Shown: positions 1 through 11,799 of the stretch, in pieces | Layout: every line of letters begins with the position of its first letter | Position numbering within the stretch: position 1 is the first letter of the stretch | Origin: Strongylocentrotus purpuratus | Lineage: Eukaryota > Echinodermata > Echinoidea > Camarodonta > Strongylocentrotidae | DNA length: 64,000 nucleotides | Assembly (NCBI RefSeq): GCF_000002235.5 | Contig: NW_022145612.1 | Location: 20,623,647 to 20,687,646 of the forward strand | Reading direction: 5' to 3' | Position numbers and translations under genes: made by a program | The notes under the pieces: model-generated | The model's database searches: none | Told to the model about the DNA's origin: nothing | The model's input: only the letters and a program-made list of their open reading frames with translations

Positions 1-1043
1 TCCCACCCTTTCTTTCTTTCTCTCTGTCTCTCTTTCTTTCTTTTTCTCTTTCTAATCCGAATATATCAAGCACGATAAAGGAGGAAATGATTTATTCACA
101 ATTATGTTTGAGCTAAACGTCGGTTCCATGTTGAATAGGTTAATCGTTAGGGCAAGTAAAGGAAAACAAGATATTGAAAGTCCTTTAGGATTTTTGTTGT
201 TGAAGGTCTTGTTTTGTTGGTTTTTGTTTTTGCTTTTGTGTATTTTTGTGATCATGTCGATGAAGATATAATTTTGTTAGCAATAAAAACGTTTTCCTAA
301 ATTGGCATAGCTCATAATTGAATAATAATTTGCATAAAATATCAGAAGAATGTTTGACTTTGTTGCGATAGCAACTGAGGAAAAGTTGCATTGTTTTTCG
401 TTTATTTGAAGAAAAAAATATTTACAAAATTAGCAAAACGAGACGTTAGGTGGACGAGGGTGGGAGGACGGCGGTATCCGCTGGCTCTGCACCACGACCA
501 AGTATTCATGCGCAAGTACTGATATATATAGTATGACAGACACTTTGTGCAATTTATCTGGTTAAGAACAAATTGAAACGAGTTTAATGACAAAATCATA
601 CATCGTGTATGACAATGTTACATGCATAACAATGGTAAATATTTTATCAATAAATTTAGAAAAGATATTTAATTATTGATAGACTCAAATTAATCTCAGT
701 CGTACATTTTCAAACCAGATTGGAGATTTCTAAGAAGCATGTGACAAAACGTTAATGAATATTCAGAGTAATACTATTTCTTTGTAGTCCTAAAAGTGGG
801 GATTCCCAAGTTTCACGAGCACGATGATTCAGGCATCAGGCAAAATCTACTTGTTATCGTCGGCATTACAATAACGAACGCCATCTACGTCTCAGTGAAA
901 GTTGATATCAATATGTATAGTAAAATAACACCATTGTATTTCAGTTCATCTTTTCCTTGAATTATGAGGTATATAATATATATACTTCCCTAAATAAAGC
1001 TGAATGTAAACGCTGAAAAGGAGATTTTCTTCTCCTTCTTCTC

Positions 1044-1049
1044 TTGCTT

Positions 1050-1081
<32 letters not shown>

Positions 1082-1098
1082 ATTCTTTCTCTCCCTCT

Positions 1099-1129
<31 letters not shown>

Positions 1130-1140
1130 CTTCTCCCTCT
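1044..1140. repeat. CT-rich microsatellite
   Basis: A (CT)n tract with scattered interruptions at the junction of repeat units 1 and 2. The same position in the following units (about 6825-6930 and 7935-7990) also carries CT tracts. Confidence 0.9.
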
Positions 1141-2019
1141 CCCACCCTTTCTTTCTTTCTGTCTCTCTTTCTTTCTTTTTCTCTTTCTAATCCGAATATA
1201 TCAATCACGATAAAGTAGAATATGATTTATTCACAATTATGTTTGAGCTAAACGTCGGTTCCATGTTGAATAGGTTAATCTATAGGGCAAGTAAAGGAAA
1301 ACAAGATATTGAAAGTCCTTTAGGATTTTTGTTGTTGAAGGTCTTGTTTTGTTTGTTTTTTGCTTTTGCTTTTGTGTATTTTTGTGATCATGTCGATAAA
1401 GATATAATTTTGTTAGCAATGAAATCGTTTTCCCATACTAGCATAGCTCATAATTGAATAATAATTTGCATAAAATATCAGAAGAAAGTTTGACTTTGTT
1501 GCGATAGCAACTGAGGAAAAGTTGCATTGTTTTTCTTCTTTTTTTTGAAGAAAAAAATATTTACAAAATTAGCAAAACGAGGCGATAGGTGGACGAGGGT
1601 GGGAGGACGGCGGTATCCGCTGGCTCTGCACCACGGCCAAGAATTCATGCGCAAGTACAGATATATATAGTATGACAAACACTTTGTGCAATTTATCTGG
1701 TTAAGAACAAATTGAAACGAGTTTAATGACAAAATCATACATCGTGTATGACAATGTTACATGCATTTTTTTTTTTTTTTTCCCCATTTTTTGGACCCTC
1801 CAACAGGCCATTTATTGAAAATAAATCTCAAGATAACATATTTGAACACATGTTCCAATGAATATCATACAATATTTCATAATAAGATATACATAACGAA
1901 TATCAACCATAATACTGTATATACAGAACATACATGTAGATAAGGGAAAGAAAAACAAATATTTAATAATAATGCAACATCATGACTGAAAATGATATGG
2001 GAAATTCAATATACTCCTA

Positions 2020-5000
2020 TTAAAGGATCAAAATCCTCTCAAAATTTATCCATTTTTTATCGAATTTGTCAGTTTTGTTAGCAAATATACTAACTTGCCT
2101 CTCATTTGTGTAACTATTCTTGATATATTGTTTTATTGTCCGAAAGGACGGTACAGACTTTTGTATTCGAGAAAAATATAATTGTTGTTTAGTCCAAATT
2201 ATTATACAGTTTAAAGCATCATTTCTTTTTTCAATGAAACCTAACAAAACATGTATTAAGGACAGTTTTATTCTACAGCGTGTTACAATAGTTAACCAGT
2301 CAGTCAAACGACTCCAAATCAATTTGGTCACGTTACAGGAGTAAAAAAAGTGTACCATATCTTCTTCTTCTCTTCCACAAAGGGAACAGTTCTTATTTAA
2401 AATTATGTTAATTTTCACAAGATCTTTATTCAAATATAGTATCTTATTCAAAAGTCTGTACTGAAAGTACCGAACTGTTGTATGCGTTGTACAGCGAAAC
2501 ATAACCCTGAAATAATATTGCATATATTTATCATCAAATAATACACCATCTGCATGCCATTTATTACATAATTTATTCAAATGTTCATCCTTTTCTTTTA
2601 ACATAATTTGATAAATATGTCTACATCCTTTTTCATCTTTCAATAAGCATGAAATATATGCAGGGCACAATGGTCCATTTACCTTCATATTACAACTTTC
2701 CAATTGGGACTTGTATTTGCATTTAATTATTTGACAGAGTGCATAATAATAAAGAAACTGTATTTTGATTGAAAACTTTTTTTCACACTCTTCTCTTGCT
2801 AAGATGTGTCCTTGATCATCTAGTAAATCGTTTAAAAATCGAATACCTTTATCACACCATTCTTTTAAAAATATACCCTTTCCTCCAATTTTAATCTCAG
2901 AATTATACCAAATAGAAATAGCTTTCCAAAAAGGAGTAGTAGTACATTGAACCTGGCGGACAAAATAAGCTAGTATTTGGAAAAGTTCTTTCCAAAAACA
3001 GTTTCTTAGCATAAATGATAATTTAGTGAAATATATATAACCTTTACCCCATTCCAATGATGATAGTGGACGTAAGAAAGCGTACATTAAATGGGTAACG
3101 TCTTCACATGAGTTCAACAATATTCTTCTAATCCAGGTCAGTTTCAAAGCTCTAGAAAATTGTACAACATCAACCATTTTCAATCCACCATTTTCGTAAG
3201 AACAAACCATCTGTTTTCTGCTAATCTTATCAGGTTTCCCTTTCCAAATAAATTTTAAAAAAGAGACATTTATTGCTTTTAAAAGATGTTCAGAAGGGTT
3301 AGGAATGGACATAAATAAATGGTTAAATTGCGAGACTAGCAGTGATTTCACCAAGACCACGCGACCAAAAACAGAAATGTTACGTTTCGACCAAGATATC
3401 ATTTGCCTGTTTAGTTTATCAAATATTCTGTCGTAGTTGAAATCCGGAAGCTTTTCTAAATCAATACCAAAGTCTATTCCCAAATACCTTATGAATCCCC
3501 CGTTAACCAACGATATGTCAGTCCCATGAACCTGATGTAAATCAATATTTACAGTTTTTTTCAAGGAACCGATACACAATATCTGTGTCTTATTTATATT
3601 AAGATTTAAACCTGAATACTGAGAAAAGAACTCCAATAACTCCAGAGCATAATGTAAACTTTCTGTACTATCGAGACACAACACTGTATCATCAGCGTAT
3701 TGTAATATTCTATATTCCTTGTTTTCTATAACTAAACCTTTTATCTTGTGGGATTTTCTGACCAACATGCCTAAAATTTCTGCACATAATAGAAACAAAT
3801 ATGGAGAAAGCGGATCTCCTTGTCGGCAACCCCTTTTAATATTAAAACGCGAGGTTAAACAACCGTTAATTAACACATTTGAAGCAGAATTTGAATATAG
3901 TAATTTGATCCATTGGATAATTTTATCCCCGTAATTAAAGAAATGTAATACATTCCATAGAAAATCATGTGAAACACAATCGAACGCCTTTTCAAAGTCA
4001 ATAAAAAGTAATATCCCAGGAATATTTTTATGATCTGCATAAGAAATTATGTCATAAATTATTCTGATATTTTCTCCGATGTATCTACCGGACAGAAAGC
4101 CTTTCTGATCTTTATGTATGTTTTCGTCTAACAATGGTTTTATTCTGTTTACAATGCAACTAGAAAGAATCTTATATTGGACATTGAGCAAAGATATAGG
4201 ACGCCAGTTTTTAAGTAGATTGCGAGGTTTGTTACCTTTAGGTAGTAGGGTTATAATTCCTAAATTTTGGAAATGTGAAAATCTTCCACAAACATATGCT
4301 GCGTTCAAACTCCTCATTAAATAAATCCCTATATCTTTAAGAAAAAACTTGAAAAACTCTGCAGTAAACCCATCCTGTCCGGGTGATTTACCAAGTTTTA
4401 AGTTACCAACAACTTTGCTAATTTCTTTAAGGCAAATTTCTTTACCCAACTCCTCTACTTTTTCATCTGAAATCTTGTTATGATCTGTTTCTTCCAGATC
4501 ATGTAATATATCTTGAAAATCTGATACCTCTCGAAATCCATAAAGGTCTTCGTAAAATATTTCCACCTCGTTCTTAATTTCCTCTTCCGTATTCAATATT
4601 TTATCATTTTTATCAACAAGTTGAATAATTCTCTTTTCTACACGCCTTTGTTTCATAAGGTTATAAAAATATTTGGAGGGTTTTTCACCATATTGTAGTT
4701 CTTGTAGTAAAATACTTTCCTCCTTTCTTTTAAGCTTTTCCTTTCTTTTTGTCTCCAAATCTTCTTTGAGGGATATAATTTGTTCTAATATACTATCTTT
4801 ATCACTAATGCCCAAATTTAACTTCAATTCCAACTGTTCGATCTTGTCCTCTAATTGTTTTTCTATTTTATCAATTTCTTTTTTCTTATTTACTCCATAT
4901 ATAATAGTACATGCTCTCAATTCCATCAAAAGAATTTCAACAAAAAAATTGTTCATTGAGAATAAATTTACAGCTGTTTTTGTCAATATCCTCAAACCTT

Positions 5001-5025
5001 GTATCATCTTGTTCATTTGTTTCAA
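2020..5025 (-). CDS. LINE ORF2, reverse transcriptase part
   Basis: A 1001-codon open frame whose first residues overlap the endonuclease frame. The true junction is at the T-run near 4942-4948, so the first ~28 codons are an out-of-frame shadow. The region after the junction is a Lys/Glu-rich, probably coiled-coil linker. RT motifs follow: LLKNWRPISLLN, motif A LFIDFEKAFDCVSHDF, motif B RGCRQGDPLSPYLF and the catalytic YADDTVL. The C-terminal third holds a Cys-rich CSLCG...H...C element typical of L1/Tx1 ORF2. It copies element RNA at the nicked chromosomal target. There is no stop before 2020, so the RT domain looks intact; activity is limited only by the upstream frameshift and the missing 5' part. 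Confidence 0.93.
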   Translation of the reverse strand: MKQMNKMIQGLRILTKTAVNLFSMNNFFVEILLMELRACTIIYGVNKKKEIDKIEKQLEDKIEQLELKLNLGISDKDSILEQIISLKEDLETKRKEKLKRKEESILLQELQYGEKPSKYFYNLMKQRRVEKRIIQLVDKNDKILNTEEEIKNEVEIFYEDLYGFREVSDFQDILHDLEETDHNKISDEKVEELGKEICLKEISKVVGNLKLGKSPGQDGFTAEFFKFFLKDIGIYLMRSLNAAYVCGRFSHFQNLGIITLLPKGNKPRNLLKNWRPISLLNVQYKILSSCIVNRIKPLLDENIHKDQKGFLSGRYIGENIRIIYDIISYADHKNIPGILLFIDFEKAFDCVSHDFLWNVLHFFNYGDKIIQWIKLLYSNSASNVLINGCLTSRFNIKRGCRQGDPLSPYLFLLCAEILGMLVRKSHKIKGLVIENKEYRILQYADDTVLCLDSTESLHYALELLEFFSQYSGLNLNINKTQILCIGSLKKTVNIDLHQVHGTDISLVNGGFIRYLGIDFGIDLEKLPDFNYDRIFDKLNRQMISWSKRNISVFGRVVLVKSLLVSQFNHLFMSIPNPSEHLLKAINVSFLKFIWKGKPDKISRKQMVCSYENGGLKMVDVVQFSRALKLTWIRRILLNSCEDVTHLMYAFLRPLSSLEWGKGYIYFTKLSFMLRNCFWKELFQILAYFVRQVQCTTTPFWKAISIWYNSEIKIGGKGIFLKEWCDKGIRFLNDLLDDQGHILAREECEKKFSIKIQFLYYYALCQIIKCKYKSQLESCNMKVNGPLCPAYISCLLKDEKGCRHIYQIMLKEKDEHLNKLCNKWHADGVLFDDKYMQYYFRVMFRCTTHTTVRYFQYRLLNKILYLNKDLVKINIILNKNCSLCGREEEDMVHFFYSCNVTKLIWSRLTDWLTIVTRCRIKLSLIHVLLGFIEKRNDALNCIIIWTKQQLYFSRIQKSVPSFRTIKQYIKNSYTNERQVSIFANKTDKFDKKWINFERILIL

Positions 5026-5866
5026 TATACTCTAAAGTGATTTCTTTTATTTTATCCTTTACAGTTTGTACATATTGATCTTCCTTTAAGAGAGAATTGT
5101 CAAACTTCCAATATTTGTGTCTCTTTAGACCAGTACCGAACATAAGATCCAAACTAATCCCTGCATGATCAGATCTATAGCTATTATTAATTTTACAATC
5201 TGATACTAACGAAAATAGCTGGTTTGATATCAAAAAGTAATCTAGTCGCCCTTGTTTTAAAGGACTAGGTTGTCTCCAGGTAAACTGTTTTATGTCTGGA
5301 TGGGTACAGCGCCATGGATCAATTAAATGAAAACTGTTCTTCATTTCCAAAACTTTGCGCTGAGCATTTTTATTATTTAATCTAACGTAATTACAAGAGT
5401 CCGAATCAAAATCTTGAAGTAGGTTCCAATCCCCACACATAATTACAAGAGGATCATTAAGATCTAATATAATATTCTCCAATTCTTGGAAAAAGATGGG
5501 ACAGTCATCATTTGGGGCATAAAGTGCAATTAAAGAAAACTCCAACTGTCCCATACAAATGCTTAAAGCAATGAAATTACCATTTTTGTCACATATTTGT
5601 TTTTTAACTTCGCATTGAATATTTACGTCAAAGAGTATCGCCACCCCCCGAGCGTTTGAGCATTTGTTTGCAAAAAAACAAGTTCCATCCCATTCTTGCT
5701 TAACAACAGATTCTATCTCAGGCACAAAGTGGGTATCCTGCAAACAACAAATGCTAGCATGTTTTGCATTTAAATAGTTTAGTACATCTTTTCTTTTCTG
5801 AGAGTTTCCCAGACCTCTACAGTTCATAGAAATAATCTTCAACTTATTATACATCATGATAACCAA
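4937..5866 (-). CDS. LINE ORF2, endonuclease part (frameshifted)
   Basis: The frame beginning at 5866 encodes an exonuclease-endonuclease-phosphatase fold of the LINE type, which nicks target DNA for target-primed reverse transcription. Visible motifs in order: SMNCRGLGN near the N-terminus, LQDTHF (the usual catalytic Glu of the LQETH motif is Asp here), GDWNLL, RLDYFLIS and the terminal SDH (in YRSDHAGI). The frame ends at a TGA just after a run of seven T (minus strand; plus-strand A run 4942-4948). Reading then continues smoothly in the frame used by the reverse transcriptase, so the two frames are one ancestral ORF2 broken by a 1-nt slip in a homopolymer. The Asp may be normal for this clade rather than a defect. 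Confidence 0.9.
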   Translation of the reverse strand: MVIMMYNKLKIISMNCRGLGNSQKRKDVLNYLNAKHASICCLQDTHFVPEIESVVKQEWDGTCFFANKCSNARGVAILFDVNIQCEVKKQICDKNGNFIALSICMGQLEFSLIALYAPNDDCPIFFQELENIILDLNDPLVIMCGDWNLLQDFDSDSCNYVRLNNKNAQRKVLEMKNSFHLIDPWRCTHPDIKQFTWRQPSPLKQGRLDYFLISNQLFSLVSDCKINNSYRSDHAGISLDLMFGTGLKRHKYWKFDNSLLKEDQYVQTVKDKIKEITLEYIETNEQDDTRFEDIDKNSCKFILNEQFFC

Positions 5867-8800
5867 TAACTACTTTATACATATAAGGCCATTGGAGGAA
5901 TTTTTTAACATTTACAGTGTACGAGTAACAGTAAACGACAACGAGCAACACAGACAAACAAAAAAGCAAGACATAGAAACAGACAAACATGCAGAGAGAG
6001 CAACAACGCCTCTCACTAAGGACCACACCCAGGTCCCAAAAACTTAACATATGATAGCTTGAGGCAAACATGAGAAATAGTTTACGGAGCCTTGTGGGGC
6101 TTATCTGGCCACCACCAAAAAAAAAGAATAAACGCAAGATTTTAATCTATGCGCTATAGAAACAATTATAGTATCGTGTATGTACACAGCATAAACACAA
6201 TCATCTAGTGCCATAACCACTAAACAAACGATATCACGAGGGAAATTTCTCAATACGTTCAAAGTGAGTGAACAAGCTCAATATTTATACATAATTAATA
6301 CATATTGTTGTATAAGAGTGATCGAGTCAAAGCAGTGGTTTTTAACTTACTGTTAGATAGATTAACCAGAGCACAACTGCAGACAGACAATAAATACATG
6401 TTACATGCATAACAATGGTAAATATTTTATCAATAAATTTAGAAAAGATATTTAATTATTGATAGACTCAAATTAATCTCAGTCGTACATTTTCAAACCA
6501 GATTGGAGATTTCTAAGAAGCATGTGACAGAACGTTAATGAATATTCAGAGTAATACTATTTCTTTGTAGTCCTAAAAGTGGGGATTCCCAAGTCTCACG
6601 ATCACGATGATTCAGGCATCAGGCAAAATCTACTTGTTATCGTCGGCATTACAATAACGAACGCCATCTACGTCACAGTGAAAGCTGATATCAATTTGTA
6701 TAGTGAAATAACACAATTGTATTTCAGTTCATCTTTTTCTTGAATTATGATGTATATAATATATATACATCCCTAAATAAAGCTGAATATGAACGATGAA
6801 AAGGAGATTTTCGTCTCCTTCTTCTCTCTCTTTCTATCTCTCTCTCTCTCTGATTCTTTCTCTCTCTCTCTCTCTTTCTTTTTCTCTCTCTCTCTCCCTC
6901 TTCCACCCATTCTTTCTCTCTGTCTCTCTTTCTTTATATTTCTCTTTCTAATCCGAATCTATCAAGCACGATAAAGGAGGAAATGATTTATTCACAAATA
7001 TGTTTGAGCTAAACGTCGGTTCCATGATGAATAGGTTAATCGTTAGGGCAAGTAAAGGAAAACAAGATATTGAAAGTCCTTTAGGATTTTTGTTGTTGAA
7101 GGTCTTGTTTTGTTTGTTTTTTGCTTTTGCTTTTGTGTATTTTTGTGATCATGTCGATAAAGATATAATTTTGTTAGCAATGAAATCGTTTTCCCAAACT
7201 AGCATAGCTCATAATTGAATAATAATTTGCATAACATATCAGAAGAATGTTTGACTTTGTTGCGATAGCAACTGAGGAAAAGTTGCATTGTTTTTCGTTT
7301 ATTTGAAGAAAAAAATATTTACAAAATTAGCAAAACGAGACGTTAGGTGGACGAGGGTGGGAGGACGGCGGTATCCGCTGGCTCTGTACCACGACCAATT
7401 ATTCATGCGCAAGTACTGATATATATAGTATGACAAACACTTTGTGCAATTTATCTGGTTAAGAACAAATTGAAACGAGTTTAACGACAAAATCATACAT
7501 CGTGTATGACAATGTTACATGCATAACAATGGTAAATATTTTATCAATAAATTTAGAAAAGATATTAAATTATTGATAGACTCAAATTAAACTGAGTCGT
7601 ACATTTTCAAACCAGATTGGAGATTTCTAAGAAGCATGTGACAGAACGTTAATGAATATTCAGAGTAATACTATTTCTTTGTAGTCCTAAAAGTGGGGAT
7701 TCCCAAGTTTCATGAGCACGATGATTCAGGCATCAGGCAAAATCTACTTGTTATCGTCGGCATTACAATAACGAACGCCATCTACGTCACAGTGAAAGCT
7801 GATATCAATTCGTGCAGTGGAATAACACCATTGTATTTCGGTTCATCTTTTTCTGGAATCATGATGTGTATAATATACTTCCTTAAATACAGCTGAATAT
7901 AGACGATAAAAAAGGAGATGTCTTCTTCTTCTTAACGCTCTCTCTCTCTCTCTCTCTCCTCTCTCTCTCACTCTCTCTCTCTCTCTTTCCAATCTAAATA
8001 TACCAAGCACGATAAAGGAGATTGTGATTTATTCACAATTATTATATTTGAGCTAAGCGTCGGTTTCTTATTGAATAGGTTATTCGTGATTGCAAAGGAA
8101 AGGAAAACGAGATTTTGAAATCGCTTTAAGATCAACATTTTTCTTGTTTTGTTCTTGTTTTTTTATGTTGGTTTGTTTGTATTTTTGCGATCGTGTTGAT
8201 ACCAATCTAATTTTGTTAGCAATGATATTATAATATTTTCAAACTAGCATACCTCATAATAAAACAATAATTTGCATAATACATCAAAAGAAAGTTTGAC
8301 ATTGTTGCTCCGCAGCCCCTTGTTAAACAGGTTATTCGTAAGGGCAAAGGAAAGCGATTTTTACAAATTTGTTTAGGATTCGTTGTTGTTGAAGTTCTTG
8401 TTTTTTTTGTTTTTTTTGCCATCGTGTTGATACCAATATAATTTTGTTAGCAATAATATCATATTTACAAACTAGCTTAACTGCTTCATTAATCAATGAT
8501 TTGCATAATTCATTGAAAGAAAATTTGAAAATGTTGTGATAGCAACTGAAGAAAGGTTGCACTGTTTTCGTTTATGTAAAGCAATACAAAACAACAAAAA
8601 TAGCAAAACGAGACGATACGTGGCCGACGGTGTGCAGACAGCGAATATCACCGATGACACCGCGGCCAACTACCTCCCCCCCCCCCCCCCCACTCATTAC
8701 ATGCACAAATACCCGTTATATAAAGTACTCTAAACACTTTGTGCAATTAAGCTGGTTAGTCAAAAATTGCAACGAGTTTAATGACAAAATCATACATCGT

Positions 8801-9218
8801 TTATGAAAATGTTACATGATGAACAATGGTAAATATTTTATCAATAAATTTAGAAAAGATATTCTATTATTAATAGACTCAAAACAATCTGAGTCGTACA
8901 TTTTCAAACCAGATTGGACATTTTATAAGAAGCGTGCGACAGAAGGTTAATGAATATTCAGATCAATAATTTGTTTACATATGATAAAAGTGGGGATTCC
9001 CAACTTAGTTTCACGACCACAATCATTCATGCATCAGGCAAAATGTTGTTTTTTTTCCGTCGGCAGTACAATAGTGAACGCCCTCTACGTCACAGACAAC
9101 GATAACATCCATCAGTATGGAAAAATAGCCTCATTGTTTTTCCAGCGAGGTGTTTTAACTCTCATATTCCTGGTTTTTCGGTCCATTTTTTTTTAAACCA
9201 TGAAAAAGGTATCATAAC

Positions 9219-9376
9219 CAGGGCCGTAGCCAGAGTTTGATGTTTGGGGAGCACATATACATGTAATTGATCGACGTCCTGGGGAGGGGTCTAAAAAAGT
9301 TCAACCGATCTTGGAATTTGTTGGGGCACGTGCCCCCCGTTCCTCCCCCCCCCCCCCCCCCGTGGCTACGTGCCTG
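9219..9376. mobile_element. Short hAT-like MITE with 8-bp target duplication
   Basis: A 158-bp insert starts CAGGGCCGTAGCC and ends GGCTACGTGCCTG, an imperfect TIR pair. It is flanked by the perfect 8-bp direct repeat ATCATAAC (9211-9218 and 9377-9384). Target duplications of 8 bp and CAGGG-type ends are hAT hallmarks. It contains a long C run and no coding potential. Confidence 0.8.
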
Positions 9377-9663
9377 ATCATAACTCTTCTTCTGAATAGA
9401 AATGGTAATGGGCAAAATCGACCATCTGATGGTAGTTTGACATCAATTGAATTTTCTCAAAATCGCCACCAGTATTGGTATTAATTTCGCCTACCCTCGA
9501 TGATAAGGCCTAAAAAAAATGTTGTTTTGCCCTTTAGGTGTCAAAACATGGGTCGGTTGGTCCGATTTTTTTTTTTTAACTTTTTTTTCTTCTCCTTCTT
9601 TTGGCTGATATTTCTCAGTATATGTTGTAATTCAATAAACCTTTTTTCTTCTAAAAAAAGGTA

Positions 9664-9795
9664 ATGAAAAAAAAACTGTTTTTAAAAGCCGACTGTATAG
9701 ATTTCAAGATTTTGGGGTCGGTCGCAAAGGGCAACACAACATCTTTTTTGTTAACGCCTAATGGTGATCATTATCGTATCCCATTGAACGACATG
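9664..9795 (+). CDS. Possible first coding exon of gene 1
   Basis: An ATG at 9664 opens 44 codons that end at ATG|GTCAGT in phase 0, the phase needed by the exon at 9869. The intervening intron would be only 73 bp, with a good pyrimidine tract before CTAG. The protein (MKKKLFLKAD...) resembles nothing I recognise and is not similar to the N-terminus of gene 2, so the start of gene 1 may instead lie further upstream or in repeat-rich sequence I cannot read. Confidence 0.25.
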
Positions 9796-9868
9796 GTCAG
9801 TACGTCTAGGCCCCTAGCATTATTCTCGTGGTTCACTTATGCTTTTTATTTCGTTTATCCTACTCTAG

Positions 9869-11759
9869 AAGCGGCTCCTTCGAAAGTTCAAGATCTACTG
9901 CAAATTGATTACCTCGTTCCATAGACTCTGCCAGGCTTATTTTCTCAGGTAAGTTTGGTAAATAAAAGATGAAGGTGTTTTGTTCAGGACCCCCCCCCCC
10001 CCCCCCCCCCCCCGGTAAATAACTGATTTGTGAATCAAAGGCCGATTTCGTTAAGAACATTTCTAACGTGAAGTATCGTTGTATTTTGTATTCATATCCC
10101 AATTAGTTGCATCTGGAGGAGAGCCCCGAGGGTTACTTTGATTAAATATTCAAAAATGAATGATACACGCCAATAAAAACTAAAACAACAACAGCAACAA
10201 CATTACGTTTGCTTTTCTCCGCCCGGGTAGAGTATTGTATTGTGACCCCGAAACAGCAAACTCACACGAATCACTTTGATTAAACAATTACATTTTCTTT
10301 TATCAATCATTTGATAGTGTGAACGCAAATAGTTCCGACTTTCAAGGGATCCATGGGTTGCTTGATGAACCTGAGCAGGAACTTCTCTTCGATGTCAGGA
10401 AATTCAGAGCCAATAAAGAAGTGAGTCTTTTAACACAATTTAAATATAAGATGTAGAATAAAAAGGAAAAGGTGAGAACTTGATGATTTGCGGAAGTGAA
10501 TCTTGATTTCTTAAACCGCAATATTGTGATCATTACTATTTCGCCGTTTCGAAGCGTCATTTTCTACCAAAGAAAAGCACATTTTATACTAAAAAACTTT
10601 CACATGGGAATGCTGTAATTTCATTCCAATAGCATTCATTTGTATTAACATGATTTAAAAGTACAAGTTTCTATCATTCGCATTACAATAAAAATTGTTG
10701 GGACTGGTCGCTATTATTGGTTTATTTAATTCTTGTCTTCTTATTGAAAATGATAGATAATTAGGATCCGGAGAAGAAAAAAAAAATCGCATTTCAAGTT
10801 CTCTTCTTGGAAAAAACTGTGTGTCGAAATGTTAAAGGGGCTTGGTAACAGTGTTTAGATGAGAGAAAATGGTGCTAATTAAGACAGTGTTTTCAATGCT
10901 AGATGTAAAGATAATCTGAACGTTTGAGTGAAAACAGACCATTATTAATGATAAAATTGGGGAAAACTGATCTGATCGATTCCTTAATTCTCCCAAGTCC
11001 CAGCTATATTATTACAACTTAATTACATTTTTGGTGAATGTAAATCGTCACAAAGCGATGGATTGGCTCCATATACCATTCCAGATATTTAAGTGTTGAT
11101 ATATTTTTAAAAGCCTGTCTTATGTATTATGTTCTTGGCAAAACGGTTGGGAAAATGTTCAAGAGTTAGTAAGTAGAAGAAATATAATAAGTAACATTTC
11201 ATACAAAAATTACGCAGTCTTTTTATCAACCTTCAACAATGTTACCGAATCACTTTAAACTGAATGCTTAAAGGCCATTTGTACTAGTTTGGCTAGGAGG
11301 GATTAGACCACCCAGGGTGGTCACTGACAGGTGGCTATCTCATCAAACCAGCTCTCAATAATAACAAAAGAAAAAGAGGATCATGGGGGACGAATGATCA
11401 CCGATTATAGGCATTGTTTTCTATATAGAGGGAGCAAGTAGCTATAAGTAGTATAGTGGGGCTTTAAATTGTCCGATTCGCCTCTAAATGTTGTTGGCAT
11501 GTTTCAGTCTGGAATTTCAGCAGAAGCTAGAAGGATTCTGTCAACAAGGCCATCGAGCAGAACGGAGAAAGATACGTACCATGTAAGTTCATCGTCAATT
11601 ATTTTACTTCGGACGTGTTCATGATTTATTATTCATTTCCTACAAAATATTATCGAAACACATTCAAAACACTCCATCACTAAATCAAAAAAATATATAG
11701 CCAAGCTAGTCTGTCGTTCTGTCAGGTTATTCTCCCCTCTTCCTCAACCAACTGTTCAC

Positions 11760-11799
<40 letters not shown>

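Larger units (their letters stand above)
1766..6397 (-). mobile_element. L1/Tx1-type LINE inserted in a repeat unit
   Basis: A non-LTR retrotransposon on the minus strand. A run of 17 T at 1766-1782 is its poly(A) tail read from the plus strand. The 12-bp sequence ATGTTACATGCA sits on both sides (1754-1765 and 6398-6409), a clean target-site duplication; repeat units 1 and 3 show the uninterrupted site. The body has an apurinic-type endonuclease and a reverse transcriptase in the usual ORF2 order. About 530 bp lie upstream of the endonuclease start and hold no convincing ORF1, so the copy is probably 5'-truncated, since full-length relatives usually carry ORF1. One frameshift breaks ORF2; the copy is otherwise well preserved, which suggests a fairly recent insertion. 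Confidence 0.93.
1..9010. repeat. Array of four ~1.13-kb tandem repeat units
   Basis: Four direct copies of one unit can be followed by landmarks such as GTTTGAGCTAAACGTCGGTT (near 105, 1240 and 7001; diverged near 8047) and the GGACGAGGGTGGGAGGACGG block (near 452, 1592 and 7349). Spacing is 1135 bp between copies 1 and 2, and about 1129 bp between copies 2 and 3 once the LINE at 1766-6397 is removed. Copy 4 is about 1.04 kb away and clearly older or faster evolving. Each unit begins with a CT/CTTT microsatellite. Short ORFs of 72 aa (plus strand) and 65 aa (minus strand) recur because the DNA recurs; they look like no known protein. No gene is seen here apart from the LINE. Confidence 0.85.

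Noticed and set aside
402..599. 65-aa minus-strand ORF, repeated at 1478-1738 and 7299-7496
   Set aside because: Same reason: repeat-unit DNA, no protein-like conservation pattern seen.
1239..1457. 72-aa ORF starting MFELNVGSM, repeated at 7000-7218
   Set aside because: Conserved only because the 1.13-kb unit is duplicated; broken in copy 1 and not similar to any known family.
4673..5035. 120-aa plus-strand ORF
   Set aside because: Antisense shadow of the LINE ORF2 linker.
5847..6137. 96-aa ORF upstream of the LINE endonuclease as ORF1
   Set aside because: No coiled coil, RRM or zinc-knuckle residues; mostly a hydrophobic low-complexity frame in 5' UTR.
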